From Henckelia pumila (Eukaryota > Streptophyta > Magnoliopsida > Lamiales > Gesneriaceae), in contig NC_133121.1 of NCBI RefSeq assembly GCF_033568475.1, forward strand, positions 3,658,001 through 3,722,000: DNA of 64,000 nt. Direction: 5' to 3'. Positions 12,878 through 24,869 of the stretch are shown in pieces. Every line of letters starts with the position of its first letter. The first letter of the stretch is position 1. The position numbers and the translations under genes were made by a program. A model generated the notes under the pieces. The model did not search any database. It worked only from the letters and a program-made list of their open reading frames with translations, and was not told where the DNA came from.

Positions 12878-13778
12878 TATAGTGAGCAAAGTTTGTAGGA
12901 GTGTGTGTAGATGATAAATCTGTGATGATGATGAAAAAAAACAATTACTAGTAGTACTTCTTGGACATGGTTTAGGCCACTGGGGCGTATACATGTCCCC
13001 CTTGGATCAAACAATATCTTCACATATATTGTCTTTTATGTCAACAAAAGAAAAACCAATTATAATTATATCTTATTCGCATAAATTTTCACTAGTTAAT
13101 TGTCCCAACGTCTGCTTGTAAGGAAAATGCAATGTAAAAGAATCCTTTTGGCCATTGGTTAGTTCAAAACAGTAAAATAATACAACAACAATGTACATTC
13201 GGAGTGGTAGTGGAAACTTGGAAAGGAAAATAGAAAAATAAATCGATTTATGCCTTAAACCAAACTTGTAAGTAATCCATGCTTGTAAGAAATGCGATGG
13301 AAAATAATGTTAGATGAACTCTGATTGCTAGTTTGCACAAAATTTCAATTTTCAAAAGAAGTGGTCCTGCAATACCAATCGTTCCAAATGGAACGTACTC
13401 TCACGTTTCTGATTCCACCAAATTAACGCAGATGCCGAACTCTGATCTTCTCAAGGCAAGAATCAATGTGTGCCTTAAGGCTTAAACCAAACACAGAAAA
13501 GTTTTCGCAATTATAATTCATTTTCACGCTGAACTAGTATATGAAAAGGCTTTGTAGGTCCCCTTCATTCTACCTGAAGTTTATGAACTTTCGAAATTTT
13601 GATGAAAATCAAATTCCTGAGCAGGAGTTGCTGCCAATATTCTGAAACCTGGTTCCAAATTTCTCTTTAAATTCACATGAGAATGTTAGCTCTTGCAATC
13701 CAAGGTTTCTTCGACTCCTAATAGAAGCCTGAAAGGGCCACGGGCTTCGGCTTGTCAGGCTGGGAATCTCCACTTCAA
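12878..13778. other. Intergenic, convergent 3' flanks
   Basis: Spacer between the convergent AAA gene 2 (+) and the PPR gene (-). It should hold both 3' untranslated regions. No further gene or repeat is apparent. Confidence 0.55.
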
Positions 13779-15749
13779 CTACCAAAAGTTAGAACAGGAA
13801 CATTTCCCGTCATGGAAGTGATGGAATCTCATGTTATCCCTCACTATAATCTCCCTCCTTGTAATTTGGGACGCTCCACACATGAATGAGTGGCAATCCT
13901 CGCATATTCTTAGATTTTTCACGATTCTAATGGCACAGCCATCGTCTATGGTGATTAACCCGTATGCAAAAGCTAGCTTCTCACTGTGATGCATCAAAAT
14001 CTGCTTTTTCTCATCCTCACCCAGATCATAAAGCACCGAACTACAGTTTGGTACGTATCCAATCAATTTTAGTCTATTAATGATGTCCTGCAGTGTCTCC
14101 TTAATCTCTTTAGACCTGGGATGGGTCATTTCACCTGCGCAGAATTCATGGACGACACCCTTTTCCCCTTCAACCTGGCTAAATGCAGGATACTTTTTAA
14201 ATCCTTTTTTTCTTATTAGTTTCCTCACCTCTAAGACGTCTTTCCACCTTTCCGATTTTGCATAAACCTGGGCAAGTAATATGTAGTTTCCAATATTGTC
14301 AGGCTCCATCTTGAAAAGATATCTTGCAGCAACTTCCGCAATGTGAGGATTTGCATACATCCTACAACCCCCAAGAAGAGCACCCCAGATACCAGCACTA
14401 GGCTCCATTGTCATGCTTCTAATAAGCTCAAGCGCTTCATCAAGTCGCCCAGTCCTGCTGAAAAGATCCACCATGCAATTATAGTGGTCCACAGATGGTT
14501 TTACACCATAAGATTTCTCCATCATTTCAAAGTAACTTTTACCTTGCTCTACCAATCCCGCATGACTACACGCAGCTAGAACCCCGATAAAAGTCACGGT
14601 GTTAGGCTTAACATTGGTTTTCACCATCTCCTTGAACAACTCTATTGCAGAATTTGCGCGCCCATGACTTGCAAGACCGACAATCATCGAACTATATGAA
14701 TAAACATTCAAATTATTCATACTCATGAAAATCACATATGCATCATCAACAGACCCGCACTTTGAGTACATATCAATGAATGCCGAACCCAGTAACACAT
14801 TGTTGGAGGGGTCAAAGCCAGATCTCTCAGTCACTTCTCTGATCCAATTACCATACTTCAGCATGCCTAACTGTGCACAAGCGTTGATAACACCTACCAA
14901 TGTCACCTCATCAGTCTCCACGCCTGCATTCTGCATTCTTTCAAAATATTCCATTGCTTCTCTCGGTTTCCCGTTCTGTACAAGACCTGTGACCATGGCA
15001 GTCCATGCCACCATATCTTTCACCGGCAACCCAAGAAATAGCTCACTAGCCGAATGGATATCTCCATTCTTTGCATAAGCAACGATGAGGGAAGTCCAAG
15101 CGATCAAATCCCGCTCAGGCATTTCATCGAATATCTTCCTCCCATAATCCAACCAGCTACATTTGACGTACATATCGATCAAACCATTTCCAACGAACAA
15201 ATCTAACTGATCAAAACCACCTAACTTCACGCTCTCCCCGTGAAGCTGCCGACCAAAATGTAAATTAGCTTCACTCCCACATGCCTTCAATAAGGCACTG
15301 AATGTGAAAGAGACGGGCTTAATCCCATCCCTCCTCATGGAATTATAAACCAAAACCGATTCTTTAAACAACCCGTCAACCGTAAAACCCCGAATCAAAG
15401 CCGTGTAAAGAAAAGCATTGGGGAATTTCACCTGGGAGAACACGGAAACTCCGTAAGATCGCACGGGCTCATTCACTTTCGAGAGCATGCGGATGAGCTT
15501 CGCGATAATGTAAGAACTCTGGTTGAGGCCTTTGCGTATTATGTAGGCATGGTTCTGCTTGATTTGCCCGAGGCTCGTCGAATTGTCGAGGGTGGCGATG
15601 AGCTGAGATTCTAACAGTCTGATTTCTTGAAGCTTCGAGAAGGGGATGAACGGAAGATGATCTTCCTGAAAAATGGCGGGCTTGGGGATGGCAATGGCGG
15701 CTCTGATCGAAGGGGGAAAGAGCTTCAGAGTGGGTGAAACAGAAACCAT
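13779..15749 (-). CDS. Pentatricopeptide repeat protein, PLS-DYW class (At5g44230-like)
   Basis: A single intronless frame of 656 codons, as usual for plant PPR genes; the ATG is at 15747-15749. After a roughly 50-residue N-terminal region come tandem P, L and S motifs (for example FLYTALIRGFT, DLIAWTSLIVAYAKNGD, DMVAWTAMVTGLVQNGK, VYSYSSMIVGLASHGR), then E/E+ motifs (GIWGALLGGCRMYANPHIAE) and a DYW deaminase domain with the HSEKLAFAYGL and CEDCHSF zinc-ligand motifs. The last three residues are NFW rather than DYW. Proteins of this class bind single-stranded organellar RNA and often direct C-to-U editing; the target and organelle are not predictable here. Closest recalled relative: Arabidopsis At5g44230. 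No lesion is seen. Confidence 0.92.
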   Translation of the reverse strand: MVSVSPTLKLFPPSIRAAIAIPKPAIFQEDHLPFIPFSKLQEIRLLESQLIATLDNSTSLGQIKQNHAYIIRKGLNQSSYIIAKLIRMLSKVNEPVRSYGVSVFSQVKFPNAFLYTALIRGFTVDGLFKESVLVYNSMRRDGIKPVSFTFSALLKACGSEANLHFGRQLHGESVKLGGFDQLDLFVGNGLIDMYVKCSWLDYGRKIFDEMPERDLIAWTSLIVAYAKNGDIHSASELFLGLPVKDMVAWTAMVTGLVQNGKPREAMEYFERMQNAGVETDEVTLVGVINACAQLGMLKYGNWIREVTERSGFDPSNNVLLGSAFIDMYSKCGSVDDAYVIFMSMNNLNVYSYSSMIVGLASHGRANSAIELFKEMVKTNVKPNTVTFIGVLAACSHAGLVEQGKSYFEMMEKSYGVKPSVDHYNCMVDLFSRTGRLDEALELIRSMTMEPSAGIWGALLGGCRMYANPHIAEVAARYLFKMEPDNIGNYILLAQVYAKSERWKDVLEVRKLIRKKGFKKYPAFSQVEGEKGVVHEFCAGEMTHPRSKEIKETLQDIINRLKLIGYVPNCSSVLYDLGEDEKKQILMHHSEKLAFAYGLITIDDGCAIRIVKNLRICEDCHSFMCGASQITRREIIVRDNMRFHHFHDGKCSCSNFW

Positions 15750-15989
15750 TACACATCGTTAACTGTAATAACGATCGGCAACGATTCCTTCACGTCTCCT
15801 ATAAAATGGACTTTGCTAATCCCTAAATTATTAAGTTACAGCAAAATATATAAATTTAACGATTCATTTTCCCTTTTTTTATACTCCATATCTTTTCATG
15901 TATTAATATTAATTAATTATAATATGAATAAAACCATATTCTTTATTTTAGATTTTATTTTATAAGAAAAATAGAAAATGAGTGGTTGC

Positions 15990-16745
15990 AAACAGGACTG
16001 AAAACAAATCAAACCGGTTCACAAACGAACTTGATAAATATTTGATTTATATTCGAAGTTATCAAATTCGAGCAGAACTCGAATATATTCGAACTCTTTT
16101 CAAGTCAAAATTATTTTGCTCAATAGTTCACGAACCGTGAGCAAACTTTAATATTTTATTATTAGAATAAATTATATCTATACCTATTTATTAAGTGAGA
16201 GCCTCTTAGAAAAACCAACTTGATCTCTTGGTATGACCTCAATTTAAATTTCAAATTATTAGAAAAATAATGGTACGAAATAACCAATGTAAATATATAA
16301 TTCATGCTCTTTTAATTATTTCTCATATACTTACGAATAATATTTAACCAAGAAACATTTATTTTTTCCATAAATTTATTAGATTTTTTTCAAAAATCAA
16401 CCAAGAAACATTTATTTTTTCCATAAATTTATTAGATTTTTTTCAAAAATTAATTTTAATAAAAAAATCAAATTTTTCGTCAGACACAACAAGTGTGCAA
16501 ATACACTAATATTTATTATATATGCATTTTGATTTTTCGAAACATATTGTCATAGCACTAGTTCAAATAGTTAACGAATATCTTCGATCATTTCGAGCCG
16601 AACTCGAGCAAACAAATCTAAAATTTTCAAAATTTAAATCGAACGTGAACTCAAATATATTTGATTCGATTTGAATCGAACCTTAAAATTTTCACTAATA
16701 TTCGACTAGATTCAATTGGATTGGTTTATATCCCCATTAACTAGT
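15990..16745. mobile_element. Decayed relative of the 4833-5258 element
   Basis: The outer parts (AAACCGGTTCACAAACGAAC near 16011, ATTTCGAGCCGAACTCGAGC near 16587, then ATTCAATTGGATTGG near the right end) resemble the element at 4833-5258. The middle (about 16150-16560) is AT-rich and unrelated. No intact inverted ends remain, so the copy is old. Confidence 0.4.
16346..16449. repeat. 52-bp tandem duplication, two copies
   Basis: A unit starting AACCAAGAAACATTTATTTT occurs at 16346 and again at 16398, the two copies almost identical, inside the AT-rich core of the decayed element. Confidence 0.8.
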
Positions 16746-16783
16746 TGCAGACCTAAAAAATATATATGAAGCGTGGATATTTC

Positions 16784-17065
16784 TGTTGTGAAAAAGTAAA
16801 AATTTACGGTAAAAAGTAAAAACTCAAAAACTCAAAATTTATCAAATTCTACACTTTATAAAATTTTTCTCTCTTCACAATTGTGTTTTTCTACACAAAT
16901 GGAGAGACCTATTTATAGATCTCAATTGGAGATTAGTCAAAAATTAATACATCATTAATTACATCATCACACACTAATTTTCAATATTTTACAACTCAAT
17001 TTTCAACTTTCAACCTTCAACATTCAACAATAAATAATAATATATATTTATATATATTTTCAACA
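16784..17065 (-). repeat. 3' LTR of copia element A
   Basis: 282 bp, bounded by TGTTGTGAAA and TTTTCAACA; matches the other LTR at every position I compared. Confidence 0.95.
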
Positions 17066-17079
17066 CTCCCCCTTGTGAT
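17066..17079 (-). other. Polypurine tract of copia element A
   Basis: Read on the minus strand, a TCACAAGGGGGAG purine run directly abuts the 3' LTR, the expected site for plus-strand priming. Confidence 0.75.
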
Positions 17080-20000
17080 GATGATCATGATAGAATGACT
17101 ATCTCCATTACGTGTTGTATACTGCCTCGTTAAAAACCTTACTAGGAAAAACCCATTGGGACAAAAACCATAGTAAGGAAAAAAGAGTGCAGCCACGTAA
17201 ACTCCCCCTGATGTCAACATGAATGATTCTTCACATATTTCGTAGATTGCGCATCCCAATATTATAAATGTGTTTTCTGAATATCGCCGTGGGAAGTGCC
17301 TTTGTGAAGAGATCGGATGAGTTCTCACTTGATTGAATGTAACAGATATCAATATCTTTATTCTTCTCCAGCTCTTGAGTGTATGCAAAGAATTTAGGAG
17401 GAATATGTTTAGTTCTGTCACTTTTGATGTATCCTTCTTTCATTTGGGTAACACATGCGGCATTATCTTCATACAGTGTGATTGGATTCTTGTCCACTGA
17501 TAATCCGCAAGAAGTTTGGATATGCCGAGTCATTGATTTAAGCCAGACACATTCACGGCTTGCTTCATGTAGTGCAATAATCTCGGCATGATTTGATGAA
17601 GTTGTAACAAGTGTTTGTTTCTGTGATCGCCAAGAGATTGCAGTGCCTCCACGAGTAAATACATATCCGGTTTGGGAACGTGCCTTATGTGGATCAGATA
17701 AGTATCCAGCATCAACATAACCAATTATTCTCTGATTTGTATCTTTTGGATACAAAAGTCCCAAATCCGTCGTTCCTCGTAAATAACGGAATATATGTTT
17801 AATTCCGTTCCAGTGCCTCTTCGTTGGACATGAACTGAATCTTGCCAATAAATTTACTGCAAAAGATATGTCTGATCTAGTGCAATTTGCAAGATACATA
17901 AGGGCACCAATGGCACTTAGATATGGTACTTCAGGACCAAGAACAACTTCATCATCTTCACATGGATGAAATGGATCCTTTTCTATATTCAATGATCTGA
18001 CAACCATTGGAGTACTTAAAGGATTTGATTGATCCATATTGAAACGTTTAAGGACCTTCTCTGTATAATTAGACTGGTGAACAAAAATTCCACATTCTTT
18101 TTGTTCAATTTGTAAACCAAGACAATACTTGGTTTTTCCAAGGTCTTTCATTTCAAATTCTTCCTTCAAGTATAACATCACTTCTTGAATTTCTTTATTC
18201 GTTCCAATGATGTTTAAATCATCAACATATACAACAATAATCACGCATCCCGATGTTGTTTTCTTGATGAAAACACAAGGGCATATTGGATCATTTACAT
18301 ATCCTTTTTTCATCAAGTGTTCACTTAGCCGATTATACCACATTCGGCCGGATTGCTTTAACCCATACAATGATCTTTGTAATTTCACAGAATAAAATTC
18401 TCTGGGTTCTGAACTTTGTGCTTCTAGCATCTTAAATCCTTCAGGGATTTTCATGTATATATCACTATCAAGTGATCCGTATAAATAAGCTGTAACAACA
18501 TCCATTAGACGCATGTCCAAGTTTTCAGACACTGCTAAACTGATCAAATACCGAAACGTAATTGCATCCATAACAGGAGAATATGTTTCTTCATAATCAA
18601 TTCCAGGTCTTTGAGAAAAACTTTGTGCAACAAGTCGAGCTTTATATCTCACTATTTCATTTTTCTCATTTCTCTTTCGAATAAAAACCCATTTGTACCC
18701 AACAGGTTTAACACCTTTAGGTGTAAGGACTATAGGTCCAAAAACACTACGTTTATTTAGCGAATTTAATTCAACCTGGATGACATCTTTCCATTTTGAC
18801 CAATCCTTTCGAGTTTTGCATTCACCAAAAGATTTTGGTTCATTATCTTCATTTACGATGTCACATGCCATATTGTACAAAAATATCTCATCAATATCTT
18901 TTACATTCTTTCGGTTCCATATTTTTCCAGTATTAATATAATTTATAGAGATTTCATGATTCTCGTCAGTTTGTGGTTCTGACAAAATATTTTCATCATC
19001 GTGTGTTTCTTCTGGAACACCATTTTCTATTTTCTGATCATCATTTTTCTCTATGTATTTTCTTTTCCGAGGATTTTTATCCTTTGAACCGATTGGCCTT
19101 CCACGCTTCAGGCGTTTTATGACATCATGAATGTCTTCATTTTGTTTCTTTGGAATTTCAACTCGAGCAGGGGCATTTACAGCAGGTATATATGATTTTG
19201 TTACCCCTTTTGTGTCTGCAAATGCATCTGGCATTTGATTTGCTATTCTTTGCAAATGCACAATTTGTTGTACATCTTTATCACATTGTTTAGTTCTAGG
19301 ATCCAAATGTAATAATGATGGTACATACCATGTGATTTTTTTTTTCGATGTGTTTCTTTTCTCCCCCTAACATTGGAAAGTTATTTTCATCAAAATGACA
19401 ATCAGCAAACCGTGCTGTAAACACATCGCCTGTCTGAGCCTCAAGATATCTAATGATTGATGGACTATCATAGCCGATATAAATACCATTCTTTCTTTGA
19501 GGTCCCATTTTTGTTCTTTGAGGTGGTGCAATAGGCACATACACCATACATCCAAAAATTCTCAAATGAGAAATATCTGGTTCTTTGCCAAATACAAGCT
19601 GCAATGGGGAGTGTTTATGATATGCACTTGGCCTGATGCGAATCAATGCAGCAGCATGTAAAATTGCATGTCCCCATATAGAAATAGGGAGTTTCGTTCT
19701 CATAATCATTGGTCTAGCAATCAACTGCAGACGTTTAATCAATGATTCAGCTAATCCATTTTGTGTATGAACATGAGCTACAGGATGTTCAACAGTAATT
19801 CCCATCGACATACAATAGTCGTTAAAAGTCTGGGAAGTAAATTCTCCAGCATTATCAAGTCTTATTTTCTTGATCGTATATTCGGGAAATTGATTCCGCA
19901 ATTTTATTATTTGAGCCATCAATTTTGCAAATGCCACATTCCGAGTGGACAATAAACATACATGTGACCATCTGCTAGAGGCATCGATCAATACCATAAA

Positions 20001-22263
20001 GTATCGAAATGGTCCACATGGTGGATGAATTGGCCCACAAATATCACCTTGAATACGTTCAAGAAATATGGGTGATTCCTTTTGGATTTTAGCTGGTGAT
20101 GGTCTTATAATAAGTTTCCCCAGAGAACATGCTTTACACTGAAACTTATTATTCTGAAAGATCTTCTGGTCTTTCAGTGGATGACCACTTGTATTTTCTA
20201 TAATCCTTCGCATCATTATTGAATCAGGATGTCCCAATCGATCATGCCAATTTGTTAGTATTGAAGAATTTTCAATAACCATATTTGATTCGATTGGACT
20301 TATATGTGTATAATGTAATCCAGTAGGGAGCATTGATAATTTCTCAACTACATATTTCTTTCCTGATTTATATGTAGTAAGACACATATATTTCTCATTT
20401 CCTTCGGTTATTGTTTCCGTATCATAACCATGAGAATATATATCATTAAAACTCAACAAATTTCTTTGTGATCGTGGTGAATATAAAGCACTATTTATCA
20501 AAAATTTTGTACCATTAGGTAACAAAAATTGTGCTTTGCCACATCCTTCAATCAAGTCTACAGGACCTGATATGGTATTCACCATTGTTTTTGTTGGTTT
20601 TATTTTCAAGAAATATCTTTCATCTCGCAGAATAGTGTGCGTTGTACCACTATCTGGTATATAAATTTCCATGGTATTATTTCCATGTTTGCTCATAGCA
20701 TTTTCCATATCAAACTTCACAAAAATGCAATAAAAAAAATGAAGTACAATGCAAAATATAATATGCTTTATAAGAATGCATGAAAAATATAACATGTTAC
20801 ATACTAGTCCCACCAATATATTAATCATTGTTCTCGAAATCATTTGAAAAATCGGCAGCATTGAAATAAGTTGAACCACATAAATGGTTACTGTTTTCAA
20901 CAAAATTGGTCTCTTTTCTTTCCCCTTTATTGATACTTTAAAGAGCTTACATAAGTGCTCAGGGGTACATGACCAATGTCTTGGAGTGCCACATTTATAA
21001 CAAGCACTCTCATATCTGTTTGAGTGATTTTATTTTCACTCATATTTTCATGCTGCCTTTTTGGGTAGTACGTGACGTTCTTTTGAGATTAGTTATTGAA
21101 GTAACTATCTCGATTATTTTCATATCCACGGCCGTAACCACGACCACGATCATTTTTACGCCCACGTCCACGCCCACGTCCTCGTCCACGACCTCGACCA
21201 AAATCTTGTCTATATCTTTGATTTTGGTTTTCATTTTTACTTACGACATTTGCTTCAGGAAATGCCGTTGAACCAGTAGGTCTGGACTGATGATTTCTCA
21301 TGAGCAATTCATTATTCTTTTCCGCCACGAGTAAACATGCGATGAGTTCTGAGTATCTTGAAAATCCACGCACTTTATATTGCTGTTGTAGAGTTATATT
21401 TGATGCGTGGAATGTGGAAAATGTCTTTTCAGGCATTTCCATCTCAGTAATATTATGCCCACAAAATTTCAGCTGTGAGACAATTCGATACATCGCAGAA
21501 TTATAATCACTCACCTTTTTAAAATCTTGGAATCTTAAAGTATTCCATTCATCTCGTGCGGTCGGAAGTATAACTTCCCGTATATGCTTAAAACGTTCTT
21601 TTAACCCTTTCCACAAAATCATTGGGTCTTTTTCGGTCAAATATTCACATTTCAACCCCTCATCAAGATGTCTGCGTAAAAATATCATCGCTTTTGCTTT
21701 ATCTTGTGAGGATGATATGTTATTTTCTTTGATAGTTTCGTTAAGACCCAATGACTCGAGATGCATTTCTACATCGAGGGTCCATGGCATATAATTTTTT
21801 CCGGTTATATCAAGTGCAATGAATTCGAGTTTCGCCAAGTTCGACATGGTGGTACTAGAAAATAACAATGCATTTTATTAGTTAATTTCCATAAATATGA
21901 CAATACAAAATAATGGAAGAACGTAAATTACAAGTGCGTATACAAATAGAGAAAAAATATGTGTTGGAAAATCGCTGGTGAGTAAAAGACTCGTGAGCAT
22001 GATGATCATAGTCGTTATGAAAAATATCCTTATAAATGTCATCATCTCCATCTTCGAAAAAACCGAGGATAAAATATTTTGAGAGAAAGAATGAATTTGG
22101 TGTGATTGAAAATGAGTTTGAGTGAACATATTTATAGGGCAAAAACTAGCCGTTTTGTTACCATTTGTGACCGTTGGGGGTAAAGAAAAAATTGAGTATG
22201 TGTTGAATAAAAATTCGTGATAATCATGTAATGCATATAATGATAATCATAATTAAATAATTA

Positions 22264-22600
22264 TGTATATCATATCACATTATTATAAGGTCAGTGTCGT
22301 AGACAGCCTTTTATATAATGTTGTGAAATCATACCAATATAGTTAGTATAAAGTCAGGTATAGTATATCATATCACATTATTATAAGATCGGTGTCGTAG
22401 ACAACCTTTTATATAATAACATGAGATTATACAAATATGGTTAGTATATAAATACACAATAATATATATCATATCACGTTATTATAAGGTCAGTGTCATA
22501 GACAACCTTTTATATAATAACATGAAATTATATATTAATATAGTTAATATATATACATAATAAATATATATCACGTTATTGTTTAAAAACCTTAGAGGCT
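22264..22600. repeat. Leader tandem repeats of copia element A, period about 100 bp
   Basis: A unit built on TATATCATATCACATTATTA followed by a GTCAGTGTCGTAGACA-type block occurs at about 22265, 22365 and 22465, with a partial copy near 22565. It lies between the primer-binding site and gag, in the untranslated leader. Confidence 0.8.
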
Positions 22601-22828
22601 TTTATACTTGTCGTATCCCTTACCGGGAGTGTGGGATGTCGTCTTAACATCCTCCCAGGATTTATAACAAGTTTTGAAAAAAACTTATTTTTTCATAACA
22701 TGATATTATATATTAATATATACACAATAAAAATATATAAACAGTAAAATAAAAATTCTTACTTGTTGAATATTTTTGACTTCTTCTTGTATTTTGGAGC
22801 GTCGGAAAATATAGAGAACCTTCGAGCG

Positions 22829-22843
22829 ATCGTGCTGATAACG
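22829..22843 (-). other. Probable primer-binding site of copia element A
   Basis: On the minus strand the sequence after the 5' LTR is CGTTATCAGCACGATCG. Plant copia elements usually begin TGGTATCAGAGC (initiator methionine tRNA); this one differs, so another tRNA or an internal tRNA fragment may be the primer. Confidence 0.5.
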
Positions 22844-23125
22844 TGTTGTGAAAAAGTAAAAATTTACGGTAAAAAGTAAAAACTCAAAAACTCAAAATTT
22901 ATCAAATTCTACACTTTATAAAATTTTTCTCTCTTCACAATTGTGTTTTTCTACACAAATGGAGAGACCTATTTATAGATCTCAATTGGAGATTAGTCAA
23001 AAATTAATACATCATTAATTACATCATCACACACTAATTTTCAATATTTTACAACTCAATTTTCAACTTTCAACCTTCAACATTCAACAATAAATAATAA
23101 TATATATTTATATATATTTTCAACA
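22844..23125 (-). repeat. 5' LTR of copia element A
   Basis: 282 bp, identical by eye to 16784-17065. It contains CTATTTATAG near 22970 (TATA-like on the minus strand) and ends beside the ATTTC duplication. Confidence 0.95.
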
Positions 23126-23601
23126 ATTTCTACCCTTCTTTAGTTCTTTAGAGTTTTTTTTTTACCTATTTAAAAAGAAATATTTTCAGTGCGATATAAG
23201 TTTTTATATTAAAATCTATTATTGAATACAATGACTTTGTAGGGACTAAACCCAATTTAAATGTGGAATAAAAACTTTAACAATTATCATCTATTTTCGC
23301 ACAGTTACTATTATTTTTATAGGACTCTTTACGACGTATTATATAATTTGATATTAAGTCATCCATATTTCATTATTGTCACGTGAACTTAATCTTGACA
23401 CCAAATGCACCCTAGAAAAAAATGATAAAATTACATAAAAACAAAAATAATGGGTTTCAAAATTTAAGATGATCAAAATCATATGACAAGTATATACGAA
23501 TAAAATTATAAATTTTCACGGTGTTTGAAGAAATGTTCTGAAGAAGCTTCAACAGCACGATGATAGAAGCGTGGAATTCAAGAAGAGCTCAAATCTCTTG
23601 C
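23126..23601. other. Intergenic, with a short AAA-promoter scrap at its end
   Basis: AT-rich spacer. The last 40 bp (from about 23566, GAAGCGTGGAATTCAAGAAG and a CTCAAATCTCTTGCA stretch) resemble the AAA-gene promoter block at 10971-11003. Confidence 0.45.
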
Positions 23602-24650
23602 AGGGCGGAGCTACGTTTTGGGCCACCTGGGCTGTAGCCCGGGTGGCCCAATATATTTTAAAAAATTTTATGTATTAAAATTGGGCTAATTTGATTTCAA
23701 TAAAAAATAAAAAAATTAAAAAGCCCATGTTTTGTGTCGAAGAGTGAGCTGGTCTTATTCTTCCTTCGTCTAGTTGCGGCCTCTGGTGATGAACGCGGAA
23801 AGAGGCCATTCTCAGACTCGTTTCTATTACTCTGATTCAAACTCCTTATTCAATCGTATGAGTTTATTTCTCTTTTTCAGTTTTTTTTTTCTATTATATT
23901 TTCGTAATACTTGGTATGTTTCGCATAGCAGTTAATTTGTTATAAGAGTAAATGAATTCAGATTTGCATTTGGATTTGTTCTTGGTTAGATATTTTGATC
24001 ATAATGTGTTTGATCATTGCTTTTTGTGAGAGTTTGCTTGAATTTTTTTATGGCCGTTTCTCGTGATATGTGTGAATCTCAAAGGAGTTGTTGATTTTAA
24101 TTTGATGGAGTGGGTTGGGGAAGATGAGAGTGGTTATGCTATACATAATTTTTTGGGAGCCAAAGTCATCGGCTTTTATAATCTTTGTAGTTTTTGATCG
24201 GAGTTTGGGGTCCTCATTTTGGTTTTTACTCTTCTTTCTTCTTTTTCAACTCAGGTTAACTGAATTTGATCCCGCAGAAGGTTGAATCAACATGTGAAAT
24301 CTGTAGAATTTTTAAATAAAACTGAAATATAATAAAATCAGATAGTGAAATTGATTTGCTATGAACTATGAAGATGCCTCTTTTATTTATTTTGAGCTCC
24401 TCTCGTCGTTTCATAGATATTCATTTTATTTAAACTTCATAGTTTCTTGCATTACGATGAAGATACAAAATATTACATTGCCAAAAGAGTTTTCGAGTTT
24501 CTTGAGTTTCATAGAAAAATTATTGACAATCTTGCTAAAGATAAATTTTTTGAGACTACAATGAACATGCATCTTTTAGAGTTATGTATGATTTTGTTTC
24601 TCCATAAAAAATTCTAATCCGGGTAGATTTGGAATCCTGACTCCGCCGCC
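23602..24650. mobile_element. Non-autonomous DNA element with CAGGGCGGAGC-type end
   Basis: It begins CAGGGCGGAGCTACG and ends with the roughly inverted CCTGACTCCGCCGCC. This resembles termini of plant hAT-type elements carrying GGGGCGGAGC ends. Near the left end, GGGCCACCTGG and CCGGGTGGCCC form a short palindrome. No transposase frame is visible across the 1 kb, and no clear target duplication was found. Confidence 0.5.
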
Positions 24651-24653
24651 ATT

Positions 24654-24790
24654 CTCAGGCATTTCATCGAATATCTTCCTCCCATAACGAACCAGCCACA
24701 TCTAACATACGTATCGATCAAACCATTCCCCCGCGAATAAATCCAACTCAAAGCCATTACACATCGTGGTAATGATCCGAGAACAGTTTC
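24654..24790 (-). pseudogene. Fragment of the DYW PPR gene
   Basis: 24654-24743 matches 15115-15206 of the PPR gene (CTCAGGCATTTCATCGAATA start, then TCTTCCTCCCATA and a CATATCGATCAAACCATT-type block). It is followed directly by sequence like the gene's start codon and 5' flank (GCCATTACACATCGT, compare 15744-15758). About 530 bp of the parent between these blocks is missing. It is a non-functional scrap in the same orientation as the parent. Confidence 0.75.
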
Positions 24791-24869
24791 ACACCTTCTC
24801 AACATGTGTTGGTAACATGAATTACCCCTTAATTGTGAATGCTGCAAACATGTTGATGTATTTTGCATA

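Larger units (their letters stand above)
16784..23125 (-). mobile_element. Ty1/copia LTR retrotransposon A, 6.3 kb, structurally complete
   Basis: Two 282-bp LTRs are identical by eye, start TG and end CA, and are flanked by the target duplication ATTTC (16779-16783 and 23126-23130). Parts in transcription order (minus strand): tandem-repeat leader (about 22260-22600), gag with an arginine/glycine-rich tail (about 21090-21870), zinc knuckle near 20970, protease near 20650, integrase (about 19500-20250), reverse transcriptase with the YVDDL box (about 17900-18800) and RNase H (about 17290-17720). The order protease-integrase-RT-RNase H is diagnostic of copia. It looks structurally whole, with about two breaks in its reading frame. 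Identical LTRs suggest insertion within roughly the last few hundred thousand years. Confidence 0.93.

Noticed and set aside
14080-15078. Several plus-strand open frames across the PPR gene
   Set aside because: Antisense shadows of the long minus-strand PPR reading frame.
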